The notes under the pieces are model-generated. The model saw only the letters and a program-made list of their open reading frames with translations, made no database searches and had not been told where the DNA came from. Made by a program: the position numbers and the translations under genes. 43,246 bases of DNA from Paenibacillus solanacearum (lineage in GTDB: Bacteria > Bacillota > Bacilli > Paenibacillales > NBRC-103111), in assembly GCF_910593845.1 (NCBI RefSeq), contig NZ_CAJVAS010000011.1, positions 1-43,246 of the forward strand. Direction: 5' to 3'. This document shows positions 14,664 through 24,214 of this stretch, piece after piece (the first letter of the stretch is position 1; each line of letters starts with the position of its first letter).

Positions 14664-16996
14664 TCCCGTTCCGCCGCGCCTTGTTCGGCTATCCGCTGCA
14701 GTGGACCCGGCAGCAGGCCGCCGAGCGGGAAGAACGGCTGAACCGTGAACGGGAGCTGCTGCTCCGGGAAGAACGGGAAGGGCAGAACCGCGTTCGCGAG
14801 CTGGAGGAGCAGCTCCGCTATCTGAAGGAACAGCTGGAGCAAACGAACCGCTCCGTCGATTTGCTGCTGAATCAAAAAATGCTCATTATGAACCGGGAAG
14901 ACTACCGTATGCGGCTGGATGACCCGGTGGATAACGGCAAAATCAAATTAGGCGACCTGCTGCTGACGGAAGGCCTGCTCACCGAGGAGCAGTTAAACCA
15001 GGCTATCCAATACCAGGAGAAAGTCGGCGGCCGGCTCGGGGATATCGTCGTTGATCTGGGCTTAGTGACGAAGGAACGGCTCGAGCCTGTTGTTGGCCGG
15101 CAGAACGAGAAGGGCCGTCTCGGGGACCTCTTGGTTGAAGCCGGGGCGATCACTCCCGAACAGCTGGAAACGGCGCTCGAGTTTCAGCGCAAAAGCGGCG
15201 GTTTGCTTGGAGATATTTTGACCTCGCTGCGCTTCATTGAGCCGGAGCTGCTGTACCGGTATATCGCGAATCAGAACAATCTGGGCCGAATCGGCAACGA
15301 GCTGTCATTCGACGATTTGATCAAGCTGCCCGAGTATTTGGCCCGGGAACTGAACGCCGTCGTCATCAATCAGGATATGAACCGCTTCTTGGTCGCCGTG
15401 GGCAACCCGCTGACGGATCGGGCGCTGAAAGAGATCGAGCATCACCTTGGGATGCCCGTTGAGCAGGTCATGGCGACACATGAGGAAATGGAGTTTTTCT
15501 GGAAAAGGGTTTACCCGGCCGAGCTAATGGAGGAGAGCACGCAAAAGCTGGTGAACGAGCAGCCGCAAAACTCGGCGCACGTCACTTTTACGACGCCCCA
15601 GCTGGCCGTCGCCGGCATATGCGCCTTTCTGTTTGTCGTCGCGCTGGGACTGGACTGGTTTCACACGCTGATCGTAGTCAACATAGCAATCCAGCTTTTT
15701 TACTTTGCCATGACCCTGTTCAAATTTATGATCGTCATGTACGGTACGCGCGATTTTGCGCAATTCCGGTTCAAGCAGGAAGAGGTTGACGCGGTTGATG
15801 AGCGGACGCTTCCGGTGTACACGATCCTCGTGCCGATGTATAAGGAGAGCGAGGTCATTCCGTACCTGCTCGGCAACATTGAGCAGCTCGATTACCCGAA
15901 AGCGAAGCTGGACGTGCGGCTGCTGATCGAAGAAGACGATACGGAGGCTCAGGAACTGTTGGGCAAGATGAAGCTGCCCCCGTATTACACCACGATCGTG
16001 GTCCCGCATTCGCTGCCGAAGACGAAGCCGAAGGCTTGCAATTACGGGCTCATCCGCGCGCGGGGGGAATATGTCGTCATCTACGATGCGGAGGATCGCC
16101 CGGACCCGGACCAGTTGAAAAAGGTGCATTTGACGTTTTTGAAAAGTCCGAAGGAGTGCGCCTGCGTTCAAGCGAAGCTGAACTACTTCAACAGCGAGCA
16201 AAATTTGCTGACCCGCTGGTTCACGCATGAATACAGCATGTGGTTCGAGCTGCTGCTGCCGGGCGTCATGCAGCTCGACATTCCGATTCCGCTCGGCGGC
16301 ACGTCGAATCATTTTAAAATGGCGATTTTAAAAGAAATCAATGCGTGGGACCCGTATAACGTTACGGAGGATGCGGATTTGGGCATTCGGCTGTACAAAT
16401 CGGGCTATTCCACGGCAATCGTTGACTCCCGCACGTGGGAGGAGGCGAACAGCCGAGTAGGCAACTGGATTCGTCAGCGGTCCCGCTGGATCAAGGGATA
16501 CATGCAAACCTGGCTCGTGCATATGCGCAACCCGGTGCAGCTGTACCGTGAACTGGGCTTGAAAGGCTTCCTCGGCTTTCAGGTGATGGTGCTGTCCACG
16601 CCGCTGCTGCCGCTGCTGAACCCGTTTTACTGGGTCATGCTTGTGTTGTGGTACGGATGGAAAATGCACTGGATTCCGCAATTTTTCCCCGGCGTCATTT
16701 ATTATTTGGCCGCGGTTGAATTTTTGATCGGCAATTTTTTGTTCGTATTCAGCAATGTGGCTGGCGTGTATTGGGTCATTCACGATCTGGAGAAGCGCAA
16801 GGAAAATGTATTCTCTTACGGTTTGGTCAAATACGCCTTGCTGACGCCAATCTACTGGGTCATGATGAGCATTGCCGCTGTGAAAGCGGCCTGGCAGCTG
16901 ATCACCAAGCCGTTTTATTGGGAAAAAACGACGCATGGACTGGCGAAGCACAAACCGCCATCAACAGGGGGAGAAACGATTCAGGAGGGAGGATAG
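14636..16996 (+). CDS. MshEN-GT2 fusion: putative c-di-GMP-responsive membrane glycosyltransferase
   Basis: 786 residues. Order: charged coiled coil (about 15-85); two MshEN-like units (about 100-300) with four spaced LGD motifs (KLGDLLLTEGLL, RLGDIVVDLGLV, RLGDLLVEAGAI, LLGDIL); two membrane helices (about 320-370); GT2 domain (about 385-640) with LVPMYKE, EEDD, YDAEDRPDPDQ, TEDADLG and QRSRWIKG; then C-terminal helices. The GT2 motifs are those of processive synthases. MshEN domains of ATPases and of E. coli NfrB bind c-di-GMP through RLGxxL motifs, so c-di-GMP control is inferred. NfrB has the reverse domain order. The ATG at 14636 lies inside the preceding gene. The gene is followed after 7 bases by a GT-C protein gene. 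Confidence 0.8.
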   Translation: MDSKKPESVVPFRRALFGYPLQWTRQQAAEREERLNRERELLLREEREGQNRVRELEEQLRYLKEQLEQTNRSVDLLLNQKMLIMNREDYRMRLDDPVDNGKIKLGDLLLTEGLLTEEQLNQAIQYQEKVGGRLGDIVVDLGLVTKERLEPVVGRQNEKGRLGDLLVEAGAITPEQLETALEFQRKSGGLLGDILTSLRFIEPELLYRYIANQNNLGRIGNELSFDDLIKLPEYLARELNAVVINQDMNRFLVAVGNPLTDRALKEIEHHLGMPVEQVMATHEEMEFFWKRVYPAELMEESTQKLVNEQPQNSAHVTFTTPQLAVAGICAFLFVVALGLDWFHTLIVVNIAIQLFYFAMTLFKFMIVMYGTRDFAQFRFKQEEVDAVDERTLPVYTILVPMYKESEVIPYLLGNIEQLDYPKAKLDVRLLIEEDDTEAQELLGKMKLPPYYTTIVVPHSLPKTKPKACNYGLIRARGEYVVIYDAEDRPDPDQLKKVHLTFLKSPKECACVQAKLNYFNSEQNLLTRWFTHEYSMWFELLLPGVMQLDIPIPLGGTSNHFKMAILKEINAWDPYNVTEDADLGIRLYKSGYSTAIVDSRTWEEANSRVGNWIRQRSRWIKGYMQTWLVHMRNPVQLYRELGLKGFLGFQVMVLSTPLLPLLNPFYWVMLVLWYGWKMHWIPQFFPGVIYYLAAVEFLIGNFLFVFSNVAGVYWVIHDLEKRKENVFSYGLVKYALLTPIYWVMMSIAAVKAAWQLITKPFYWEKTTHGLAKHKPPSTGGETIQEGG

Positions 16997-17003
16997 GACG
17001 CAG

Positions 17004-18647
17004 ATGGCTAAGCTTCACCGGAGCATCTACTGGATGCTGTTTCTGCTGCTGTTCGGGATGGAATTTGCGGCCGGCTATTATGTCAGCCACGTGATCGGCT
17101 ACGTTCACTCCGACACGATGAGCCGGGTCGCCAATGCGTTCTACGTCCTGTACAGCCGGGACCCCCACCTGGCGGCGATCGGTTTCGTCTGGAATCCGCT
17201 GCCGAGCTTGATCGAGCTGGTGTTTCTGCTCCCGTACCGCTGGTTTCCGGCGCTGGCCTCCTCCGCGCTCGCGGGCGTGCTGATGAGCAGCCTGTTTGCC
17301 GGCATGACGGCGGTCACGCTCGCGCGGGCCGCCGTCCAGTTCGGTCTGTCGCGGTGGTTTGCGGTCTTGTTCAGCCTGGCGTTCAGCTGCAATCCGTTTA
17401 TGTTTCTGTTCGGAGCCAACGGGCTAAGCGATGCGCCGTTTATTTTCTTTACGATGTATGCGGTCGTGCATCTATCGCTTTGGGTGCGCAGCCGGAGGGT
17501 CGGAAGCCTCATCAAGCTCAGCTTTGCGCTGGCGATGGCGTTCTGGACGCGTTATGAGGCGGTGCCGTTCGGAGCCGCCGTTGCGCTCGGCATCATCCTC
17601 ATCGTCATGCTAATCCCGCCGAGCGATCCCGACATCGAGCCGCTGCCGCGGCGCAATTTCGCGTTTCGCTGGTTTCAGATCGAGGGGACCTGGGCGCTCG
17701 CACTGTCGCCGGTCATCTACTCGGGGCTGCTGTGGATCTGGTTTAACGCCTTGATTATGGGCGATCCGCTTTATTTTCTGCGCGGAGAATATTCCAATGT
17801 GGCGCAGGCGGAGGGGCTGGCGAATGAGCAGCAGTTCGTGGAGATGATCGGCAATCCGCTGCTCGGGCTGCTGTTCGTCGCCAAGAAAACGGCGTATTAT
17901 TCGATCCCGCTCGCTTCGGTGCTGCTGCTCCGGCTGTGGAACCGCCGGTTTTTCGTGTGGGACCTTATCGTGCTGCTGTTCCTGTTCGTGTCGATTCTGG
18001 CATTGCAGTTCCTCATGCTGATGAAAGGCTCGTCATACGGATGGTTCCGCTATTTCATGTACGTCTTCCCGATTACGGTGGCATGGCTGCCTTATGAGCT
18101 GTCGCGGGTGAAACGATCTGTGATCAACTACGCTATAGTGCTCGTCGGCATGGCGATGAGCGCCGTCATCCTGACCCAAGCGCTGCTTGATCCGGTGATC
18201 GCACCGGACGAGAACAAGTTTTTGCATGCGAGGCAATATGCGGCGTCGCAGCAGATCGAGAAGGAAGTAGCCCGTTACTTGGATACGGAGCTCAGTGGGC
18301 AGCAAATTTTGATGGATTCATACTCCGCCTACTCGGTCATTCTGAACAGCCGCCATCCCGAGAAGTTTCTGATTACGAGTGATTTGGAATTCGCCGATGC
18401 GCTGAAAGAGCCGGTAGAAAGCGGCATCGATTATATTTTAAGCCCGAAGCCCGACAAGAGCTCGGCCAAGAGCGCCGAAGAACGCACGTACCCCGGGTTT
18501 TACGAGCACGGGACGTCATGGGCCGTTCTTGATAAAGAATTTGGCGGCAAATGGCGCCTGTACAAAGTGATACGCACGCCCAAGGAGGTGAACGCCGGTG
18601 GAACGAACGCAGCCCGAAATATCGATCGTCATTCCGGTGTACAATGA
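17004..18647 (+). CDS. Multi-pass membrane glycosyltransferase, GT-C/PMT-like
   Basis: 547 residues with about ten membrane helices and a soluble C-terminal part (from about residue 410). The first outside loop carries an acidic residue in YVHSDTMSRVANAF, and a later loop has FWTRYEAVPF, in the style of GT-C enzymes that use a polyprenyl-phosphate sugar donor. Such proteins transfer the sugar to a cell-wall polymer or protein outside the membrane. ATG 17004 follows GGAGGGAGG by about 11 bases. Its end overlaps the next gene (GtrB-like) by 50 bases and GtrA follows, so it should be the acceptor-side transferase of that set. The exact family is uncertain. Confidence 0.72.
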   Translation: MAKLHRSIYWMLFLLLFGMEFAAGYYVSHVIGYVHSDTMSRVANAFYVLYSRDPHLAAIGFVWNPLPSLIELVFLLPYRWFPALASSALAGVLMSSLFAGMTAVTLARAAVQFGLSRWFAVLFSLAFSCNPFMFLFGANGLSDAPFIFFTMYAVVHLSLWVRSRRVGSLIKLSFALAMAFWTRYEAVPFGAAVALGIILIVMLIPPSDPDIEPLPRRNFAFRWFQIEGTWALALSPVIYSGLLWIWFNALIMGDPLYFLRGEYSNVAQAEGLANEQQFVEMIGNPLLGLLFVAKKTAYYSIPLASVLLLRLWNRRFFVWDLIVLLFLFVSILALQFLMLMKGSSYGWFRYFMYVFPITVAWLPYELSRVKRSVINYAIVLVGMAMSAVILTQALLDPVIAPDENKFLHARQYAASQQIEKEVARYLDTELSGQQILMDSYSAYSVILNSRHPEKFLITSDLEFADALKEPVESGIDYILSPKPDKSSAKSAEERTYPGFYEHGTSWAVLDKEFGGKWRLYKVIRTPKEVNAGGTNAARNIDRHSGVQ

Positions 18648-19608
18648 AGAGAAGCATATCGCCGATTCGCTTCGCCAAATCGAGGAAGAGCTCCGCTCGC
18701 TCGTGTCCTCGTACGAGATAATCGTCATTGACGACGGTTCGAAGGACGGCACATGGGAACAGCTTGCATTGACGGCGCGGCGGTCGGGCTCTTTCACGGC
18801 GTTGAAGCTCAGCCGCAATTTCGGCAAGGAGCTTGCGCTGTGCGCAGGCCTCGAGCACGCCCGCGGCCGCGCGGTCGTCATTATGGACTCCGATCTGCAG
18901 CATCCGCCGGCCCTGCTGCGGGAGATGATCCGGCTGTGGCGCGAGGACGGCAAGGAAATCGTGGAATGTGTGAAGGAAGACCGGGGCAGAGAGCCGGCTA
19001 ACAAAGCGCTCGGCTCGGCGATGTTTTACAGCATCCTGAACCGGCTGTCCGGGTATGATCTGCAAGGCGCCTCCGACTTCAAGCTGCTCGATCAGCGGGT
19101 CGTGCAGGCATGGCGCGAGATGCCGGAACGCAACACGTTTTTCCGCGGCATGACGGCATGGCTCGGCTTCGACCGGGCGCAAGTATCGTTTGAGGTGCCG
19201 GAGCGTGCGGGCGGCACAAGCCAGTGGAGCTTTCTCAGCCTGCTGAAGCTGGCGGTGAATGCGATCGTCGCCTTTTCGACCATTCCGCTTCGCTTCGTCA
19301 GCCTGTTCGGCCTGATCTTCTTCTTCGGCGCGGTGCTGCTCGGGATCCAGACGCTTTACCTGAAGCTCACGGGCAGCGCCGTTACCGGGTTCACCACCGT
19401 CATCTTGCTGCTGCTCATCGTCGGGAGCGTCATTATGATATCGCTGGGCATTATCGGGGAGTACATCGCCTCGATCTATAACGAGGTCAAAGGGCGGCCG
19501 CGGTATTTGGTCAGCCGCCGTCTGGAGAGCCAGGCGGCGCCGGCTGCGGCGGCAGACCGTCAGAACGCCCGCTCCGCGCTGCCGTTTCACCCGGGAGAAG
19601 TTTCATGA
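18598..19608 (+). CDS. GT2 polyprenyl-phosphate glycosyltransferase, GtrB/DPM1-like
   Basis: 336 residues. The catalytic domain (1-230) has SIVIPVYNEEKHI, IVIDDGSKDGTW, LKLSRNFGKE, IMDSDLQHPP and GASDFKLLD, the standard DPM1/GtrB signature. Two C-terminal helices (about 235-300) end in the conserved GIIGEYIASIYNEVKGRP. It should transfer glucose or mannose from a nucleotide sugar to undecaprenyl phosphate on the inner membrane face. The GTG start at 18598 is set by AAGGAGGTG seven bases upstream. It overlaps the GT-C gene by 50 bases and the GtrA gene by 4 bases. Confidence 0.92.
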   Translation: MERTQPEISIVIPVYNEEKHIADSLRQIEEELRSLVSSYEIIVIDDGSKDGTWEQLALTARRSGSFTALKLSRNFGKELALCAGLEHARGRAVVIMDSDLQHPPALLREMIRLWREDGKEIVECVKEDRGREPANKALGSAMFYSILNRLSGYDLQGASDFKLLDQRVVQAWREMPERNTFFRGMTAWLGFDRAQVSFEVPERAGGTSQWSFLSLLKLAVNAIVAFSTIPLRFVSLFGLIFFFGAVLLGIQTLYLKLTGSAVTGFTTVILLLLIVGSVIMISLGIIGEYIASIYNEVKGRPRYLVSRRLESQAAPAAAADRQNARSALPFHPGEVS

Positions 19609-20018
19609 TCCGGCTGATGGTCAAGTACGGCGTTGTCGGCGCGCTCGGCACCGTGCTTCACTTTGCCTCCTTGTATGCGCTGGTCGAATGGTTGAACGTG
19701 CCGCCGGTCGCCGCTTCGGCGCTCGGCTTCCTGCTCGTGCTGCTCGTATCATACGTGCTGAACAAGCGATGGACGTTCCAATCGACGCCGTCCGGCTGGG
19801 GGCCGCTGCTCAAATATTGCGTCGTGTCCGTCACAGGGCTCGGCCTGAACGTTGCCCTCATGTACGTATCGGTCGAGCTCTTGCACTGGCATTACCTGAT
19901 CGGCCAATGCACGGTCGTCGTTGCCGTGCCGCTGTCCAATTTTATTTTGAACTATTACTGGACGTTCCGTCCGGTTCCCGCATCCGAGTCCGGGCAGGCC
20001 GATCCGGGCCGCAGCTAG
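19605..20018 (+). CDS. GtrA-family membrane protein
   Basis: 137 residues with four predicted membrane helices and the GtrA signature (KYGVVGALGT at the start, LNKRWTFQS and NYYWTFR near the loops). GtrA-like proteins are thought to flip lipid-linked sugars made by GtrB-type enzymes across the membrane. ATGA overlaps the preceding stop, so translation is coupled. It ends the operon that began with manC. An inverted repeat (CACCGCGA/TCGCGGTG, about 20040-20067) follows but has no T run. Confidence 0.9.
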   Translation: MIRLMVKYGVVGALGTVLHFASLYALVEWLNVPPVAASALGFLLVLLVSYVLNKRWTFQSTPSGWGPLLKYCVVSVTGLGLNVALMYVSVELLHWHYLIGQCTVVVAVPLSNFILNYYWTFRPVPASESGQADPGRS

Positions 20019-20134
20019 GCATCGGCTCAGCGGAGAGGATCACCGCGAGCGCGTTGTAATTCGCGGTGGGACCGGCGGCCTTCGGCGCTGCCAGCAGGAA
20101 CGATCCGGTCGGAACGGACGGACCGGATTAACGC

Positions 20135-20163
20135 TTGACTAACGCTCCGATTCGGCATATAAT
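20135..20163 (+). promoter_or_regulatory. Sigma-A promoter of the ilv T-box leader
   Basis: TTGACT, 17 bases, TATAAT: near consensus, just before the T-box leader. Confidence 0.88.
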
Positions 20164-20169
20164 AGCTAA

Positions 20170-20590
20170 AAAGTACAACAGATGTTAACGGCTGTGATGA
20201 GGACGAAGTTATAGGGGCTCTTATGAACCAGAGAGCAGCGGAGATGCTGAAACCAATGCCTTAATCCCTTATGAACGAGCTCACCTCGGAGCTGTTTTCC
20301 TGAAAAGTATGGTTGCACAAGCATCGGTTTTATCGCTTGAACGCACCATAGCTAGTAGGGAGAATCGGAATGGCACACGTTAATGTGCCGAAGGTAATCG
20401 TCACGTTATTGTGGAATTACGGACATCGTCGCTAGCCGATGCAGCCGTCTCCATAATGCTAGCGGCGTACGTTACCTGCTAAGGTTATTTGCCGCGAGGC
20501 ATTTAACAAATCTGGGTGGTACCACGGAAGCATAACCCCTTTCGTCCCGTCAGACGCATTCCATGCGTCGGGGATGAAAGGGGTTTTTTG
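20170..20590 (+). promoter_or_regulatory. T-box leader of ilvB-ilvN-ilvC, probable leucine specifier
   Basis: About 420 bases between the promoter and ilvB. The T-box motif TGGGTGGTACCACGG is at 20513-20527, followed by a strong terminator. Stem I can be closed by AACGGCT (about 20177) with AGCTGTT (about 20290). In its 3' strand the specifier position reads CTC followed by ACC (20280-20285), a leucine codon. Uncharged tRNA-Leu would pair there and with the UGGU bulge, opening the terminator. The T-box is certain; the specifier is a reading by eye. Confidence 0.93.
20534..20589 (+). terminator. T-box regulated terminator
   Basis: AACCCCTTTCGTCCC pairs with GGGATGAAAGGGGTT around an inner GACGCAT/ATGCGTC hairpin, followed by a T run. 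It competes with the antiterminator at 20513-20527. Confidence 0.88.
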
Positions 20591-20625
20591 GTATATTCCC
20601 GAGCTTTGAGAGGAGGCCCATCGAA

Positions 20626-22368
20626 ATGATCGTTCAAACTCAACAAAAATCAAAAGAACAGCTTCGCCAGGAGCTGCTGAAGCCGGACGTCATTACCGGT
20701 TCGGAAGCACTGCTGAGAAGCTTGCTGCTGGAGGATGTGGATTGCGTCTTCGGTTATCCGGGCGGAGCGGTTTTATATATTTACGATGCGATGCATGGCA
20801 ATCCGGATTTCAACCATTTGCTGACCCGGCATGAGCAAGGCGCCATTCACGCGGCGGACGGCTATGCGCGCTCAACCGGCAAAGTCGGCGTCTGTATTGC
20901 CACTTCCGGGCCGGGAGCGACGAATCTGGTCACCGGCATCGCGACGGCTTACATGGATTCGGTACCGCTCGTCGTCATTACCGGCAACGTAGCGAGCACG
21001 CTGATCGGAACGGATGCGTTCCAGGAGGCGGACATTACGGGTATTACAATGCCGATCACGAAACACAGCTACCTGGTGCGCGACGTGAAGGACCTTCCAC
21101 GGATGATCAAAGAAGCGTTCCATATCGCATCGACCGGCCGCAAAGGACCCGTATTGATCGATATTCCGAAGGACGTGTCCAACACGAAAGAAGCGTTCGT
21201 TTACCCGGATAAAGTGGACATTCGCGGATACAACCCGACGGTGCAGCCGAACAAGCTGCAGGTCGACCGACTGCTCGAGGCAATTGCCGAAGCGGAGAAG
21301 CCGGTCATTCTCGCCGGCGGCGGCGTCGTATACGCCGACGCGTCGAAAGAGCTGATCGAGTTCGTTGAGAAGACGCGCATACCGGTCACGACGACGCTGC
21401 TCGGACTCGGGGGATTCCCGAGCGCGCATGAGCTGTGGATGGGCATGCCGGGCATGCACGGCACGTACACGGCGAACCACGCGCTGCAAAACTGCGATTT
21501 GCTGATCAGCATCGGCGCCCGCTTTGACGACCGCGTCACCGGCCGCGTCAGCAGCTTTGCCCGCAGCGCGAAGAAGATCGTTCACATCGACGTCGATCCT
21601 GCCGAAATCGGCAAGATCGTTCCGACGGCCATCCCGGTTGTCGGCGACGTGAAAGCGGTGCTGCAGATCGCGAACCAGAAGGCGAAACCGGCGAAGTCGG
21701 AGGCTTGGATTCAGTGGGTGCAGGAGAGCTGCCGCAATAACCCGCTCGGCTACAAGGATTCGGAGACAGAGCTGAAGCCGCAGTACGTGATCGAGATGAT
21801 TCACGAGACGACGAATGGCGATGCGATCGTAACGACGGACGTAGGCCAGCATCAAATGTGGGCGGCGCAGTATTACAAGTTCAACAAGCCGCGTTCGTGG
21901 ATCACTTCCGGCGGACTTGGAACGATGGGCTTCGGCTTCCCGTCGGCCATCGGGGCGCAGGTAGCCAACCCGGACCGTCTGGTCGTTTCCATCAATGGCG
22001 ACGGCGGCATGCAAATGTGCTCGCAGGAGCTGGCCATTTGCGCAATCAATAACATTCCGGTCAAAATCGTCGTAATCAACAACCAAGTGCTCGGCATGGT
22101 GCGCCAGTGGCAGGAGCTCATTTACGACAACCGTTACAGCCATATCGACCTGGCGGGCAGCCCCGACTTCGTCAAGCTGGCGGACGCTTACGGCGTGAAA
22201 GGACTGCGGGCTACCAATAAGGAAGAAGCGCGCAGCGCATGGCAGGAAGCGTTGGATACGCCGGGCCCGGTACTCGTCGAGTTCGTTGTCCGCAAGCACG
22301 AGAACGTGTTCCCGATGGTGCAGCAAGGCGCGGCCTTAGATGAAATGTTAATGGGGGATTCGGAATGA
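20626..22368 (+). CDS. ilvB: Acetolactate synthase, large (catalytic) subunit
   Basis: 580 residues, normal length. A ThDP-dependent enzyme that condenses pyruvate with pyruvate or 2-oxobutyrate, the first common step to valine, leucine and isoleucine. Visible: [13 protein letters not shown], the catalytic Glu in [15 protein letters not shown], the central FAD-binding domain, and the ThDP/Mg motif GDGGMQM...NN. ATG 20626 follows GAGAGGAGG. It is the first gene after the T-box, and its TGA overlaps the ATG of ilvN, so the two subunits are made together. Confidence 0.97.
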   Translation: MIVQTQQKSKEQLRQELLKPDVITGSEALLRSLLLEDVDCVFGYPGGAVLYIYDAMHGNPDFNHLLTRHEQGAIHAADGYARSTGKVGVCIATSGPGATNLVTGIATAYMDSVPLVVITGNVASTLIGTDAFQEADITGITMPITKHSYLVRDVKDLPRMIKEAFHIASTGRKGPVLIDIPKDVSNTKEAFVYPDKVDIRGYNPTVQPNKLQVDRLLEAIAEAEKPVILAGGGVVYADASKELIEFVEKTRIPVTTTLLGLGGFPSAHELWMGMPGMHGTYTANHALQNCDLLISIGARFDDRVTGRVSSFARSAKKIVHIDVDPAEIGKIVPTAIPVVGDVKAVLQIANQKAKPAKSEAWIQWVQESCRNNPLGYKDSETELKPQYVIEMIHETTNGDAIVTTDVGQHQMWAAQYYKFNKPRSWITSGGLGTMGFGFPSAIGAQVANPDRLVVSINGDGGMQMCSQELAICAINNIPVKIVVINNQVLGMVRQWQELIYDNRYSHIDLAGSPDFVKLADAYGVKGLRATNKEEARSAWQEALDTPGPVLVEFVVRKHENVFPMVQQGAALDEMLMGDSE

Positions 22369-22853
22369 ACCGCAAACACACCATTTCCGTTCTAGTCAAT
22401 AACCAGCCCGGTGTGCTGCAGCGCGTGTCCGGCCTGTTCGGACGCCGGGGCTTCAACATTGAAAGCATCACCGTCGGCGAATCGGAGGAGAAAGGATTGT
22501 CCCGGATGGTCATCGTGACAACCGGAGACGATAATACGCTTGAGCAAATTTCCAAGCAGCTCTACAAATTGATCGACGTGATCAAAGTCGTCGATTTGAG
22601 CGCCAATCCGATGGTCGCCCGCGAGCTTGCGCTGATCAAGGTGAGCGCCGAACCGAGCGCGCGCCCGGAAATTCTCGGCATCGTCGAGACGTTCCGCGCC
22701 GCTGTCGTCGACATCGGACCGAACTCGCTGATCGTGCAGGTCGTCGGCGATTCGGACAAAATCGACGCCATGACGGAGCTTCTCAAACCATACGGCATCA
22801 AAGAACTGTCCCGCACGGGCGTCACCGCCATGATTCGCGGCGCAGTGAAATAA
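22365..22853 (+). CDS. ilvN: Acetolactate synthase, small (regulatory) subunit
   Basis: 162 residues. The N-terminal ACT domain ([22 protein letters not shown], then NIESITVG) binds the feedback inhibitor valine in this family. The C-terminal half resembles the usual second domain. It activates the IlvB subunit and makes it sensitive to feedback. It overlaps ilvB by 4 bases (ATGA). The gene symbol ilvH is used for the same protein in other annotations. Confidence 0.96.
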   Translation: MNRKHTISVLVNNQPGVLQRVSGLFGRRGFNIESITVGESEEKGLSRMVIVTTGDDNTLEQISKQLYKLIDVIKVVDLSANPMVARELALIKVSAEPSARPEILGIVETFRAAVVDIGPNSLIVQVVGDSDKIDAMTELLKPYGIKELSRTGVTAMIRGAVK

Positions 22854-22888
22854 ACGTTTATAGATGGATGGAATCGTAGTAAAATGAA

Positions 22889-23981
<1,093 letters not shown>

Positions 23982-24027
23982 TACACAGCAACTGTAGAGT
24001 TGATGCGCATAAGGTCGGTTTGAAGAC

Positions 24028-24070
24028 GCGCGCAGGCGGACGGGTTTCCCGTTCGTCTTGTGCGCCTCGC
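24028..24070 (+). other. Hairpin after ilvC
   Basis: GGCGGACGGG..CCCGTTCGTCT with outer GCGC pairs forms a long stem with a TTT loop but no T run. It may end or stabilise the ilvC mRNA together with the terminator at 24143. Confidence 0.45.
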
Positions 24071-24142
24071 TTCGGACCGTACCTTTTTGTGCTTTATGCA
24101 GCACGCGGACGAGATAACGTGACGTTGATTTAATATAAAGCG

Positions 24143-24187
24143 AAAGCTCCCTGAGGCTCGTGATCGAGCCGTCAGGGAGCTTTTTTG
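24143..24187. terminator. Bidirectional intrinsic terminator
   Basis: AAAGCTCCCTGA pairs with TCAGGGAGCTTTTTT around an inner GGCTC/GAGCC helix. It separates ilvC from the convergent aminotransferase gene. Confidence 0.88.
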
Positions 24188-24214
24188 TTCTTTGACCTAA
24201 TGCGTTGCGGGCCC

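Noticed and set aside
20872..22326. A 484-codon minus-strand frame
   Set aside because: It lies entirely opposite ilvB, which is certain; the translation is Arg/Asp/His-rich and unlike a protein family.
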